A stretch of 17,775 bases of DNA. It comes from Euperipatoides rowelli. Its lineage: Eukaryota > Onychophora > Udeonychophora > Euonychophora > Peripatopsidae. Position numbers and translations under genes: made by a program. Location: assembly GCA_003024985.2 (NCBI GenBank), contig PXIH01S0007619.1. One strand, 5' to 3'. This document shows positions 1 through 9,117 of this stretch, piece after piece (positions within the stretch are counted from its first letter, which is position 1; the number at the start of each line of letters is the position of its first letter). The notes under the pieces are model-generated. The model was not told the DNA's origin. It saw only the letters and a list, made by a program, of their open reading frames with translations, and ran no database searches.

Positions 1-73
1 TTTAAAATGGCGATTCTGAATCGACTTTGGAGTGCAACTACTAAATTGAAAATGGCGATTGAGAATCGCCATT
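1..73. repeat. Two tandem inverted-repeat units
   Basis: Two related units follow each other. The second is a perfect dyad: AATGGCGATT at 51-60, a 3-base spacer GAG, then AATCGCCATT at 64-73. The first has the same left arm at 6-15 and a decayed right arm at 19-28 (AATCGACTTT). Both are followed by TTGGAGTG or a close match, so this is a duplicated unit rather than a chance palindrome. The left edge is cut by the window, so more units may lie upstream. No coding role is visible. Confidence 0.6.
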
Positions 74-189
74 GGAGTGGAAAGGGTTAATACTACCTCT
101 TTTTCAAAATATTTCCATTCATATATTTATGGAATTTAGTCTTATATGGGAACTTTTAAGTTTTATTTACTAATTTATATCTATGGTTT

Positions 190-231
190 TACAAATAGGC
201 GTGTGTATCATTATACACACGCCTATTTGTA
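190..231. repeat. Perfect 19-bp-stem hairpin
   Basis: The left arm at 190-208 and the right arm at 213-231 are exact reverse complements (19 bp) around a 4-base loop CATT. The arm core AGGCGTGTGTAT is clearly more GC-rich than the AT-rich surroundings. A perfect stem of this length points to recent origin or selection. It could be a tiny hairpin transposon remnant or a cruciform. It is short for a microRNA precursor, which normally has an imperfect stem of at least 22 bp with a larger loop. I see no target duplication. Confidence 0.75.
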
Positions 232-660
232 GGGCATGTTATGGCTGCTCTAAAATTGTTATCTAAACATCAAGTTTTGTTACTTGGATCCAGTCAATGA
301 ATCTTGGTTCAAAGAGACACTATTATTCAACTTTCGGAAAATTTGATTTCTACAATATAGCTTACTGTATTTACAGATATAAATATATATATTTTTTGCG
401 TTAGAGTATTTCCTTTTTAATTTTCATTAAAGACTTTCTAAATTACATGATTTTAATATGTTTCATTTTGTCTAATTTCTCGTAAGATTTTATTTACTTG
501 CAATTATAAAATGAAAACTTAGTTTAAATGCATATCTTAATTAGAACATACAGTATTTGCTGATTCTATTAGTGTATTTTCCACAAATATGCATGCTTTC
601 TGAAAGTTGATTGGTTAACGGTTTGGTCTGACAAAAGTTCTGTCAAAATTATCAAAAAAC
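232..660. other. AT-rich stretch, no gene seen
   Basis: No open frame, repeat array or RNA-like fold stands out. A 14-base inverted match with one mismatch (327-340 against 597-610) is present, but it is weak in such AT-rich sequence. Confidence 0.5.
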
Positions 661-724
661 GATCCAAAAGGGTTTATAGCACCTGTTGATTATAAAAAGT
701 GTTTGGGCATAGTTATTTATTATG

Positions 725-929
725 TAGCAGGAGTTAGGGTACAGGGTTATGGTAAGGTTAGGACTATTGATTATCATAGGGTTGGAGAAAAGTGGGTTTA
801 ATACATAGCAGGAGTTAGGGTACAGGGTTATGGTAAGGTTAGGACTATTGATTATCATAGGGTTGGAGAAAAGTGGGTTTAATACATAGCAGGAGTTAGG
901 GTACAGGTTGGGATGAAGGTTAGGACTTT
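725..929. repeat. 81-bp tandem repeat, about 2.5 copies
   Basis: Copies start at 725, 806 and 887 with the word TAGCAGGAGTTAGGGTACAG. The first two, 725-805 and 806-886, read as identical over all 81 bases. The third is partial and diverged (GGTTGGGATGAAGGTTAGG), ending near 929. A faint, older copy seems to lie just upstream (about 687-724). Because 81 is divisible by 3, the minus strand stays open across the array and shows a 27-residue repeat. That is a by-product of the period and not evidence of a protein. The core GTTATGGTAAGGTTAGGACT recurs in the element at 16409-16649. Confidence 0.93.
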
Positions 930-951
930 AAATAAATAAATAAATAAAAAA
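929..951. repeat. (AAAT)n microsatellite
   Basis: About five AAAT units lie directly after the truncated last copy of the 81-bp repeat. A second AAAT run lies at about 1197-1225. Confidence 0.8.
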
Positions 952-1196
952 GGATGCCATCTATTTTAGTCAGTCAAGCTGTTGTTGCAAAAGACAGTAG
1001 CAGGATCAGTTAATAGGATCTAGTTGACTAATTATGCAATTTTTTTTTTTTGTTGTTGCAAATACATCGTCTGACTAGTGTCTGGATCTCAGGCCTACTA
1101 TTATCGTGCAGCCTCTTAACTGTACAGTGGCCCAAACAGAATATAATAGCAAATTAACCGCACACTGACCCTAACTCCAAATTAAATATTAAAGCA
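952..1196. other. Unassigned stretch between two AAAT runs
   Basis: The word GTTGTTGCAAA appears twice (about 978 and 1051). TAGTCAG at 968-974 faces CTGACTA at 1071-1077. These could be the remains of a small element, but nothing decides it. No gene is visible. Confidence 0.3.
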
Positions 1197-1225
1197 TAAA
1201 TAAATAAACAAATAAATAAAAAAAC
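1197..1225. repeat. (AAAT)n microsatellite with one interruption
   Basis: A run of AAAT units interrupted once by AAAC, ending in an A-run. It faces the similar run at 929-951 across about 250 bases. Confidence 0.75.
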
Positions 1226-2973
1226 AGCCAATCAGAGGTCAGCTTACATTCTATCTGCAAGCCAATCTCAGATTGCCTGTTTTTTAACTGCATGACAATG
1301 GCAGGTCTGAGATTCAGACGCTATACATAGACTGGTCTTGTAAAAAAAACAAATGGTTGTAATATTCTACTTCAAATTATATTTGTTTTTAATTTATAAT
1401 TTTGTTAAATAATATTTGTTTATTACAAAAAATAAGCACATTACTTTATTTTATAAAAAAAAAAAATAGACGTTGAAAAAATTGGGTTATTTTAAGGAGT
1501 GATGATAACAAAAATAATAATTTCATTCACATATTTTTTTTTTTTTTTCAAGTTAAGAAGGCTAGTTTCCATGTGGAGTTTAAAGTGATTTAAGTCATGT
1601 GACAACAACACTATTAACATTGAAAAGTTATTGCATTTTTAAACAAACATATTTCCGGCCAACAGCAGATAACTTATAATGAAGAGAGGCCTGCACTATT
1701 AATGATCAGTTCATATAATTTAACCATTATAATTATTATAATTGTATTTAAATTACTATTGTCCACCAATCAATGAAACCCCATTAATATAAAAAAAAAA
1801 AATTAGGCTAATTTAATTTAATACGCAACTTTGTTCTAAATATGAATTTTGAATATTTTTTTTAAAATAAAACCAACCAGCCATAATGTGGATTTTTAAA
1901 ATTATTTTAATCACAGTTGGGAAACTTGAAAATAAAATACTACAGTTGCAAAAAAAAAAATTATGTTGATCTACCAGTCTTTCGCACATTTAAATGTCAC
2001 AATAATAAACAACACGATTTTAAAAAGTTCAAATTCCTATCATAAATTTATTTATTTTCTTTAAATAAATTATTTCTTTAAAATAATTATTTCTTTCAAA
2101 AATACAAGTCTTCTCCAATTCCATAAAAACAATTATATACAGAATACAATTAAGTCATAAATTAGCTAGATGCTTCCTGCCTCCAGATTTACTTGAACTT
2201 TACAATAATAATGAATTTATAATTTAAAATAAATATACAGATAATATTTTTCCCCTCATTTTTTTAAGACTATTTAGACAAGACCCAGTGATTATCGTAT
2301 ATTACCTCATGCTGTCCCAACTGTTCCCTAGGCCAGAAACGAAAACTTCTCTGAGTGGGGGAGTGACCAAACTCACTCATTCCAGATCGAGAAACTGGAA
2401 CCAATCACACTTCTCAGCTACAGAAATATAAGATAAAAACTCTCTGGCTAAAGGAAGAGGAATGGAAAAAAAAGAGGAGGATCAATATAAGAAGACCAGG
2501 GTAAAATAAACCAGTTTCGGATACAATAAAACTTTTAACCAGGTATTCCAGGTGACTGTGCATATAATGTTTACACCTGCACATTTAATCTTAAACCAGA
2601 GATTCATATTTTTTTTTAATACACCGTACAAGAAAGCAGTCTTTTATTACATACTCTCCAAACCAGATGATTTTCATGGTAATTTATTGTTGGATATGAA
2701 ACATCCCCAGAAAAATAAATACCATCACATGATCAAAACTAGTTACTTCAAAAACTAAACAGAGGGGAGAAATATTTTAGAGAGGAAAAAACAAACATTT
2801 GTCAAACTGAATAGTTTTTAGAAAAAAGTAAACATCCTCTGTAAAATTAGTGAATAGGAAACTAATGTCAAACCTCATTTTTCAATTTTGGTGTCATTAT
2901 TGACATTAATGTCTATAAAGCCAGCTAGTGATGAAAACTTGTATTTTTTTTTTTGGTTTGTCTGTTTTTACGA
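1226..2973. other. AT-rich stretch, no gene supported
   Basis: The stretch is mostly A/T runs (near 1448, 1532, 1791 and 1950). A less AT-biased pocket at about 2280-2560 holds a 45-codon open stretch from 2367 to the stop at 2502-2504, with no start codon and no recognisable family. The 68-codon frame at 2552-2758 also resembles nothing I know. Around 1264-1315 AATCTCAGA faces TCTGAGATT as a 9-bp weak stem. No splice-bounded exon can be defended from sequence alone. Confidence 0.4.
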
Positions 2974-3112
2974 GTCTATAAACAGGAGATACAATCCACA
3001 TTAATTTTGATAGTACCACAGAGCAGGAATATAATACTTCGGTAATGACGAAAATGTATGCGCAGATGTCAAAAACGCGGTAGAATGTTGATTGTATCGC
3101 CTGTATTTAGAC
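2974..3112. mobile_element. 139-bp inverted-repeat element (MITE-like)
   Basis: The left end 2974-3002 and the right end 3084-3112 match as inverted repeats over 29 bases with 4 mismatches; the shared core is GATACAATC. The middle 81 bases are unique. Size and structure fit a miniature inverted-repeat transposon. I could not find a clear target-site duplication at the outer edges, so the superfamily is unknown and the true ends may differ by a few bases. Confidence 0.55.
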
Positions 3113-3752
3113 AATTTTCAGTTTTTCACTTCTAGTTTTATTTTTTTTAGTATGGCCCCATCTGTAAGACGCACAACATTTGCACTTCAATGCCAATTTA
3201 TACAGTACATTCAAACTATTTACAAAAGAAAAGGAATGAATGAGAGAATGGAAAAATATTCTTTATCCTAAACCATAGTAGTTTTATGCAGCATAAAAAT
3301 ATACATTATATTAGTGCTTGTCCTGGATTCTATTTCGAATTTTTAATGGAAACAAATTTGGTTATTTTCAGATAAATACTGTAAACATTTTTTTTTTTTT
3401 ACAGATTTTAACAGAAATACTAAAATGATTAAATTTGTGACATCCTGTAATTATTTTTGTTAATTATTTTTTTAATTAAAAAATATAAAGATAAAAATAA
3501 ATTATAGTAGACTAATAACTGCACAAATTATTTAAAAAAAAAAATTAAAATTTTATATTTTACTACAATTTTGATTAAAAAAATTGTTTTTTTTTTTAAT
3601 TATCTGAAAGTAAACATTTAAGAATGACAAAATTTTGTCCTGTTTAAAAAAAAATACAGCGTCATCTCCATAATGTAGCAATTTTTTTTTTAAATGATTT
3701 TTTTCCACATCATACATGAACTTTCCATTGCACTAAAAAAAACATGTTTCCT
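3113..3752. other. AT-rich, low-complexity stretch
   Basis: Long A and T runs dominate, especially 3450-3600. No gene, ordered repeat or RNA fold is visible. Confidence 0.5.
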
Positions 3753-3779
3753 CCCCCCCCCCCCCAAAAAAAAAAAAAA
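3753..3779. repeat. C13 run joined to an A14 run
   Basis: Thirteen C (3753-3765) run straight into fourteen A (3766-3779). The same C-then-A junction recurs at 9079-9105. A G19 run on the same strand follows at 3860, so the two could pair or form unusual structures. Confidence 0.9.
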
Positions 3780-3859
3780 CTGGACAGAAATAAACTCTCT
3801 AATAACAAAGAATGTATTATAACATTTTAACCTTGGAATCAAGTTGTGGGAGACTGCGA

Positions 3860-3878
3860 GGGGGGGGGGGGGGGGGGG
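3860..3878. repeat. G19 homopolymer
   Basis: Nineteen consecutive G in a locally AT-rich context. The read length of such a tract is uncertain. Two overlapping open frames at 3812-4110 translate it as poly-Gly and are artefacts of composition. Confidence 0.9.
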
Positions 3879-4390
3879 AAGAATTTATCATGATCAAAAG
3901 TTATTCATTCATGAAAGGTTTTTTTTTTTTCAAAGGTATTTTATCAATGAAGAGAAAAAATATTTATCCAAACAATCTAATTATATACATTTTAAAATAT
4001 GGAGAGAACAAATTTCTCTTAGAACTAGGAAGTGGACAATATTGATGAGTCTGCAACAGTTGAGCTCATTATATACTTTTTCAAAGTACAGAAGTGAGAA
4101 AAACGTGTAAAAGGAAAAAAACACACAATCAGATGTCTGGGCCATATGTTCATACTTTGTAAATTGACATGCTCCTGGGTCTAAGAATTAATAACCGATT
4201 TTATTGCTAGAAGACTGTCTGCCAAAATTTCTCTTTGACAGGAGGTAATTGATAGATATAAAAAAAAAACATGGCCAAACACAGAGGACGATGTAGGCTA
4301 CATTAGATGAGTCAAAATTGCTTAAAAATTTTGAATTTGGAAAGGGGGGGGGGGGCTAAAGCAAGTGAAAAATATATACAAACTTTTATT
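3879..4390. other. Stretch with no gene; G12 run at 4344-4355
   Basis: AT-rich sequence with one further poly-G tract of twelve bases. Nothing else is recognised. Confidence 0.5.
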
Positions 4391-4637
4391 GCTTTAAACA
4401 GGGGTGTATGAATTCAAGGAGCCTGGGAGCTATGGCTCCTGAAAAAAAGATTAATTTTTATGTTTAATGACCTTCACTAATAACATCAGTATAATAAAGT
4501 TTATCTAAAAATTAAATACATAAGTTACAATGGTTTTTCTTGCTTTATCAATAATTGTTACCACTTCTTACCTAGCTCCTAACAATTTTTGCCTGGCTCC
4601 TGAACTTTTGGACGATTTGTACACCCCTGGCTTTAAA
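4391..4637. mobile_element. hAT-type MITE with 8-bp target duplication
   Basis: The element is 4399-4629 (231 bp). It begins CAGGGGTGTA and ends TACACCCCTG, a perfect 10-bp terminal inverted repeat of the CAGGGGTG type common in hAT transposons. GCTTTAAA stands immediately before it (4391-4398) and immediately after it (4630-4637), an exact 8-bp target-site duplication, the hallmark length for hAT. Subterminal copies of a short motif are present: AGGAGCC at 4417-4423 faces GGCTCCT at 4434-4440, and GGCTCCTGA recurs near the right end at 4594. Such repeats are often transposase-binding sites in this superfamily. There is no open frame, so it depends on a transposase encoded elsewhere. The intact duplication suggests a fairly young insertion. 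Confidence 0.93.
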
Positions 4638-4791
4638 TATGAGAGCTTCATCTACAATTATCAAATTTGGTAGACAGATAAATAGAAGTCAGAGAGAGAT
4701 GAAATCCAGCTCCTCCTTATCTCAGGAGTCATAAATATGTAAACCGGTTTGAACCAAAAACACCTTTCTTACCCATTTCACCATTAAACTC

Positions 4792-5121
4792 TTAAACCCT
4801 CCCCAACCATTTCCACCCCCCCCCCTTAAATAACAAGCATCTTCCAATAACCTCTTCATTATCTCCTCCCTTTCCCATTCCCTCCTCCCTTTTTATATTA
4901 TCCATAGCCTCTATAAGCATATCACAATAAAATAATATATGATTTACATTTTCTTTCTCCCTCCTACATAACTTACATAAAATATTATTTTTTATCATAC
5001 ATTTTGTATTTTTTTTATATATACACACAAGACAATTGAGAATTGAGGCTGGTGCATGAATTATTATATTGTTAAAGCTTAGCAAAAATAAAAAAAATAA
5101 TAATAAAAATGTTCGAACCAA
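4792..5121 (-). pseudogene. Possible LINE reverse-transcriptase C-terminal fragment
   Basis: This 109-codon open stretch contains CKLCRREKENVNHILFYC at residues 49-66 (bases 4924-4977). The pattern is C-x2-C-x8-H-x4-C with the typical E..V.HIL..C spacing seen in the knuckle after the reverse-transcriptase domain of many non-LTR retrotransposons. The first 30 residues are hydrophobic, translated from AT-rich sequence, and unlike that family. Residues after about 85 are low in complexity, partly from a C10 tract at 4816-4825. No reverse-transcriptase catalytic motif is present nearby, so this would be a heavily 5'-truncated, inactive fragment. The ATG is probably not a real start. A chance knuckle in a random frame is the main alternative. 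Confidence 0.33.
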
Positions 5122-5129
5122 AAAAAAAA

Positions 5130-5180
5130 TTTTTTCTCATCTTTGCTCCCTTTCGATGTCAAAAGCTGTCTACACCCCTG
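5130..5180 (-). mobile_element. Isolated end of a second hAT-type element
   Basis: TACACCCCTG at 5171-5180 repeats exactly the right terminal repeat of the element at 4399-4629. The inner sequence (AAAAGCTGTC next to it) differs, so it is another family or subfamily. The flanking 8 bases CTTCACTG have no partner next to a CAGGGG upstream, so the left end is lost, mutated or outside what I can pair. Confidence 0.5.
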
Positions 5181-5342
5181 CTTCACTGTGACATATGAAA
5201 TGATAACCTAACTTACGTCAACAAAATTGCAATTTCCCTCACATTTAATTATGTTTGCGCTGGATTTCTAAATACTTTTAATTCTGTATTGAACCCTTTC
5301 ATAGGCAAAATCAGTCTGTGTAAAATATATTTTTATCTTTAA
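5181..5342. other. Short unassigned stretch
   Basis: No gene or repeat is recognised between the hAT-like end and the GC-rich repeat. Confidence 0.4.
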
Positions 5343-5386
5343 ACAGGCCCCCACATCCTAATTGAGGTCCCGGGTCTGGAAATACA
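5343..5386 (-). repeat. GC-rich interspersed repeat, relative of 12523-12565
   Basis: The reverse complement aligns with 12523-12565 over 44 columns with about 37 matches. The shared words include ATTTCCAG, CCCGGG and GGATGTGGGGG. Two such copies 7 kb apart in opposite orientation show a dispersed repeat family. A second GC-rich patch at about 5550-5597 (GGGGGGCCC) may be the other end of the same insertion, giving a piece of about 255 bp, but the ends do not match cleanly. The open frames across 5311-5610 on both strands are by-products of this repeat. Confidence 0.6.
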
Positions 5387-5815
5387 GGTGGGACCATTAC
5401 ATATTTTTGATAAGGTTTTTTATTTGGCTGTTTGAACACTTTGTTAGGTGTCACAAGGCTACTTGTTTTCTTTTTGATAAGCATTTTTATTTGTCTGTTA
5501 AGTATGTCATAACTACTGTATATAGTTTCTTGGATAGTTTGGTCGTACATGGCTTCCACCCTGGCCCTGGGCTCCTGTTGTGGGGGGCCCTTCCTGTAAA
5601 TACTATCTAACGCACCAATACTCAGTGCAGCTTCTAATTGAAAGAACAGCGAGAGTCATACAACTCTCATCTTGAATACAGAACATGAAAAAAAAATTAA
5701 GTCAGAGCGTTGTGTCTCCCCCTAGTGATCAATCTGCTAATGATTGACCTGACTGCTCTTCTCATTCAGCTTAGTGCTGAATTGGTTTGTCATGAAAGGA
5801 AAAAAAAAATATTAG
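5387..5815. other. Stretch with small dyads, no gene
   Basis: Several short stems lie close together: GAGAGT/ACTCTC near 5651, TCAATC/GATTGA near 5730 and ATTCAGC/GCTGAAT near 5764. None is long enough to call a structured RNA. The frame at 5710-5901 resembles no known protein. Confidence 0.35.
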
Positions 5816-5856
5816 AATTAAAAGCACAACGTTGGGATAAAGTTGTGCTTTTAATT
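5816..5856. repeat. Perfect 15-bp-stem hairpin
   Basis: AATTAAAAGCACAAC at 5816-5830 and its exact reverse complement at 5842-5856 enclose an 11-base loop. The T-rich end could look like a terminator in a bacterium, but the context here is eukaryotic. It is more likely a small hairpin repeat or a remnant of a palindromic element. Confidence 0.7.
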
Positions 5857-6386
5857 TACAATAAAATCTCTCTAAACGGCTCAACACCCTTCACCCTTTG
5901 ACTTATTCTATTACGGTATTAATAAAAAATATTTTATATATCTTTTGAAGGCACGTTGAGAAGAGAAAATGACAACAGTTCCATAATCTGTTCCTCTCAG
6001 GATTAGGAAATAAGTTTTGTGTGTGTGTTTTGTACTTGGAAATTTTTTTTACTACCGGCTCTTAGGCTACAGGATTTAAATAAAGCACACTATTGAATAG
6101 ATCCTAGGGCCCTCCGATTTATGGCATGTCAAATCGGGAAGTTCCTATGTATAGTGACGATCAGCAAAGAGGGAGGGGATCCAGGGAACTTACTTTGATA
6201 AAGAAAATATTTCCTTTCTTTTAATTAATAATTTATTCAACTTAGAAAATTTAAAAAATGCATTTAGTAGGCACTTAAATTAAAAAAAAAAGTTAAAAAT
6301 ACAAAAAAAAAATCTCAATATTTGGTTTCAAATAAAAATTTAGAATTAAAAAAATTATAAATATTTTTTATTTTATTTGTTTGCCT
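5857..6386. other. AT-rich stretch, no gene seen
   Basis: Less biased sequence at about 6060-6190 shows no frame or repeat that I recognise. The rest is A/T runs up to the edge of the element at 6390. Confidence 0.4.
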
Positions 6387-6567
6387 TTAGGGGCCATTCA
6401 CATACATAAGTTAACACATTATTTTGGATTTTTCATCCCCCACCCTCTACCTCTAACACATAACAAACTTAATATCCCCCCCTACCCTGTTGTATAACAT
6501 ATTCATCATTCAGGTATGTTTAATGCACGATTAAGTAGGCTATATTACACGCCTCATACCAAAAAAA

Positions 6568-6580
6568 TAATAATAATAAT
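6568..6580. repeat. (TAA)n microsatellite
   Basis: About four TAA units follow an A7 run, inside the 6390-7074 element. Confidence 0.7.
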
Positions 6581-6958
6581 TTAAAAACAATTAATGCTTA
6601 TTTACCTTTCTTAATTTGTAAATTAATATAGCAGCTTCCATTGTACAGTATATTTCGTCACATACTGTAGGCTATATGACTTTTGAAAACGTCAATTTGT
6701 AAGCATTTTTTTTTGTGATATTTGTCAAATTAATAAATATAGGGTTCATAAATATATAACAAGAATTTATTATATAACATTTAAAATTATTTTTTAATAA
6801 AAATAACTTTGGAATGTTAAAAATTTTATTATTATTCTACAGTAATACGGTAGGGGGAAAATTTTTTTTTTCAGAAATTCGACAATTTTCAACCGCATAG
6901 ATACCCTTAAATGTTATTATATGTCCCCGGATACTCATCTCATTTCCTGAACAATTTT

Positions 6959-6982
6959 ATGTTTGTTATATATAACAAACAT
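6959..6982. repeat. Perfect 24-bp palindrome
   Basis: ATGTTTGTTATA is followed at once by its reverse complement TATAACAAACAT, with no spacer. It lies inside the right part of the TTA-flanked element and may be a subterminal feature of it. Confidence 0.8.
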
Positions 6983-7077
6983 TTCTAGAGATCCCCTCCC
7001 CTTTATAATGAATTATAACAAAATGAAAACACCCTCCCACCCCCTTGAGCGTTATATAATATGTGAATGACCCCTTA

Positions 7078-8927
7078 AACAAATACATTTTTTATCGTTC
7101 GGATGTAAATCATATTTTTTAGTAAAATTATAATGAAAATGAACATAACATTGTAAAATAACTTCCATAGATTGTGTAAAAAAGAATTTTGTTTATCCAT
7201 CCACTGAATCCTCCATAAGAGAAAAAAATATGCTTGACATTTGCAATATCCAAAAACTGTTTAGGAAATTCTTCATTCGAGCTAAAATAATTATCCACTA
7301 TTCCAGTCTTTATTTTCTATTAATTTGAATTCGTCAATTATGCACTCGTCTCATTGAACAGAAAATAGTCATTTATTTCATATGTTCATCCTTTTTGCAT
7401 GTAAAATGTTAAGTAAATTACAAAATTTGGTCTAAAAATTGTTTGAAACTGCCAAATCCGGTAGTCTACAAATGATTGTCTTAGAACAATGGAATATTAG
7501 GCTTAAGACCAGAGCAATCCCGGTTATCTGAAACACCCGAGAGCCCTAGTAAAAGCAGAGTTTGAAAATTAGTCAGCCCGACAGCCCGAGGCTGTTAAAT
7601 TTTATTGGTGAACAACTACTTTCAGCTAATTCAAGCATGGTAGAGCTACAGTACCTAATATTTCTAAAATTGCACTGCGCATTTCCATACGTTTAAAAAT
7701 TATGTTTAAATAAATAAACTATCCACAACTCACATTTTTAATTACTAACTTGGCTTTGGCTTAAATTATTAAATTTTGGGCTGACATCCCTAATCTTGGG
7801 GCCGTTTTTATACAAGTTACCGTTTGGGCAAGTATAAAATTTTCGAACACTGGAAATCTGAATTTTGAACACGGAAATTTGTAATTTTCCTCACAGTTTA
7901 TTCTGCTGCAAAAGTGTTTACAGTTCATAAGTTAGAAATTTCCTGCAAATTCCACAGGTAGCCTAATATCAATACAATGACTGAATTTGGGTGTCTCTTT
8001 TTTCAAATTGTATCCTTCACCAAAATGAATTATTATGTGATATTGCATTATTAGGCTCATGTATCNACAGTGACGAAAGTATATCGTAGCGCAATGATGA
8101 TTGGAACTGCTACCGAATAATTTTGATTTGATTTCTAGCCTAGTGCTGCTTCATGAATATCAACTGAGGGGCATATCAAATTAGAATTTGAATCAATGAA
8201 GCATGGAATTATATTTATCTTCAATTCTGAAACTACTGAAATAGTTCAAATTTTTTCATCATGCTTACAAAGAAATTAGTGATTCAAATTTTGAAAGCTC
8301 AGCATTTCAACAACACAATTTGTAAAAATAATTTAAAAATCCATAAAACTTATTGTAGCCTACACAATGAAAAAAAAAAAGAAATTTCAATGAGGGGGAA
8401 AAAAGAAGAAAAAAACATTAGGTATTCTAAATTGAAGTTAATAAACAATAAACATTTCCCAGGAATGATTTATTCAAGACAAAACAATGTATAGCAGTAT
8501 CTAAAAAAACATTGAACTAGAAATGATTTACATTTAGGCTACAATAGTCAAAGTAATTTAAAGCTATTTAAAAAAATAAATAAATAGAAAATATCAAAAG
8601 CTGAGATAACAAACAGATTAAATGAAAATCGTAAAATTAAAAAAAAAAATAGCTAGCCTATTAGACTATCTTTCATTAAAAAAAAAGTGCAAATTTTATA
8701 ATTCAGGCAATCTTGAAATTTAAATCATGTAGTTATTTGTAAATACTAAAATATTTAAATCATGTAAAATTTATCTTTACACGTTTTAATTTGAATTATT
8801 TACCTACGTTTGACAAATAAATGAAAAAAAAACAAAAAGGAAAATAAATTAACAAAATAACTGATAGATTAAGTTATACAACTCGTATACCTATTCTGAA
8901 TGCAGCCAGAACAAGTATGTATTCAAA
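7078..8927. other. AT-rich stretch of 1.85 kb, no gene seen
   Basis: No open frame carries a recognisable motif; the 77-codon frame at 8261-8494 is Lys/Asn-rich and low in complexity. A 14-base direct repeat ATTTAAATCATGTA is at 8718-8731 (first base varies) and 8753-8766. One ambiguous base is at 8066. Five copies of TAGGCTA/TAGCCTA fall between 7959 and 8660. Confidence 0.45.
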
Positions 8928-9117
8928 GGGGGGGGGGGGGGGTCTGGACACCTCCAAAATTTAAAAATCTATTACAACAGCCCCTCCCTCCCCCCTCAAA
9001 AAAAAGCTTATAAAAAGGAGCTCGTAACCTAACAGTGTTCCAATAGCAAAAAAAAAAAAAAATAGCTTATCAACACCACCCCCCCCCCCCCCCCAAAAAA
9101 AAAAATAATAATAATAT
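8928..9117. repeat. G15 ... C16-A11 low-complexity block
   Basis: G15 at 8928-8942 and C16 at 9079-9094 face each other across about 136 bases. The C run passes directly into A11 (9095-9105) and then TAA repeats (to 9117). Between them, an A-run followed by AGCTTAT occurs twice (about 9000-9010 and 9048-9069). The block resembles the A-run + GCTTATCAA units at 12.4 kb. Confidence 0.7.

Larger units (their letters stand above)
6387..7077. mobile_element. PIF/Harbinger-like non-autonomous element, TTA-flanked
   Basis: The element is 6390-7074 (685 bp). It starts GGGGCCATTCACATA and ends TATGTGAATGACCCC, matching as inverted repeats over about 15 bases with one mismatch, with weaker similarity further in (both arms then reach a TTAACAC / ATAACGC-type word). 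TTA stands directly outside both ends (6387-6389 and 7075-7077), the 3-bp duplication typical of PIF/Harbinger (Tourist-like) elements. Poly-C-rich patches follow each end (6436-6486 and 6994-7053). No transposase frame is present. A dispersed repeat of the GGGNCATTCACA type is, to my knowledge, common in invertebrate genomes. Confidence 0.75.

Noticed and set aside
327-610. 14-base inverted match (327-340 against 597-610) as ends of a 284-bp element
   Set aside because: There is one mismatch, low complexity, no extension and no target duplication; chance is likely in AT-rich DNA.
652-858. Minus-strand 68-codon frame with a 27-residue repeat
   Set aside because: It is the 81-bp tandem repeat read in frame. 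The period is a multiple of three, so it stays open by arithmetic; no protein family is recognisable.
725-929. TTAGGG-like words as telomeric repeat
   Set aside because: The words are single and embedded in an 81-bp unit. There is no TTAGGG array.
2041-2100. TTTCTTTAAA-type repeats as a tandem array
   Set aside because: The units are irregular and AT-rich, with no fixed period.
2367-2504. 45-codon open stretch in a less AT-biased pocket, considered as an exon
   Set aside because: It has no start and no recognisable homology. Candidate splice words nearby (CAG/GTATTC and CAG/GTGACT near 2540) are too common to count as evidence.
3812-4110. Two overlapping plus-strand frames with Gly runs
   Set aside because: Both translate the G19 homopolymer and AT-rich flanks. 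The overlap in two frames and low complexity argue against coding.
5311-5610. 82-codon frames on both strands
   Set aside because: They lie on the GC-rich dispersed repeat, overlap each other on opposite strands and match no family I know.
5816-5856. Hairpin as a bacterial-type terminator
   Set aside because: The surroundings are eukaryotic repeat DNA with no gene upstream, and the T-rich segment is part of the stem.
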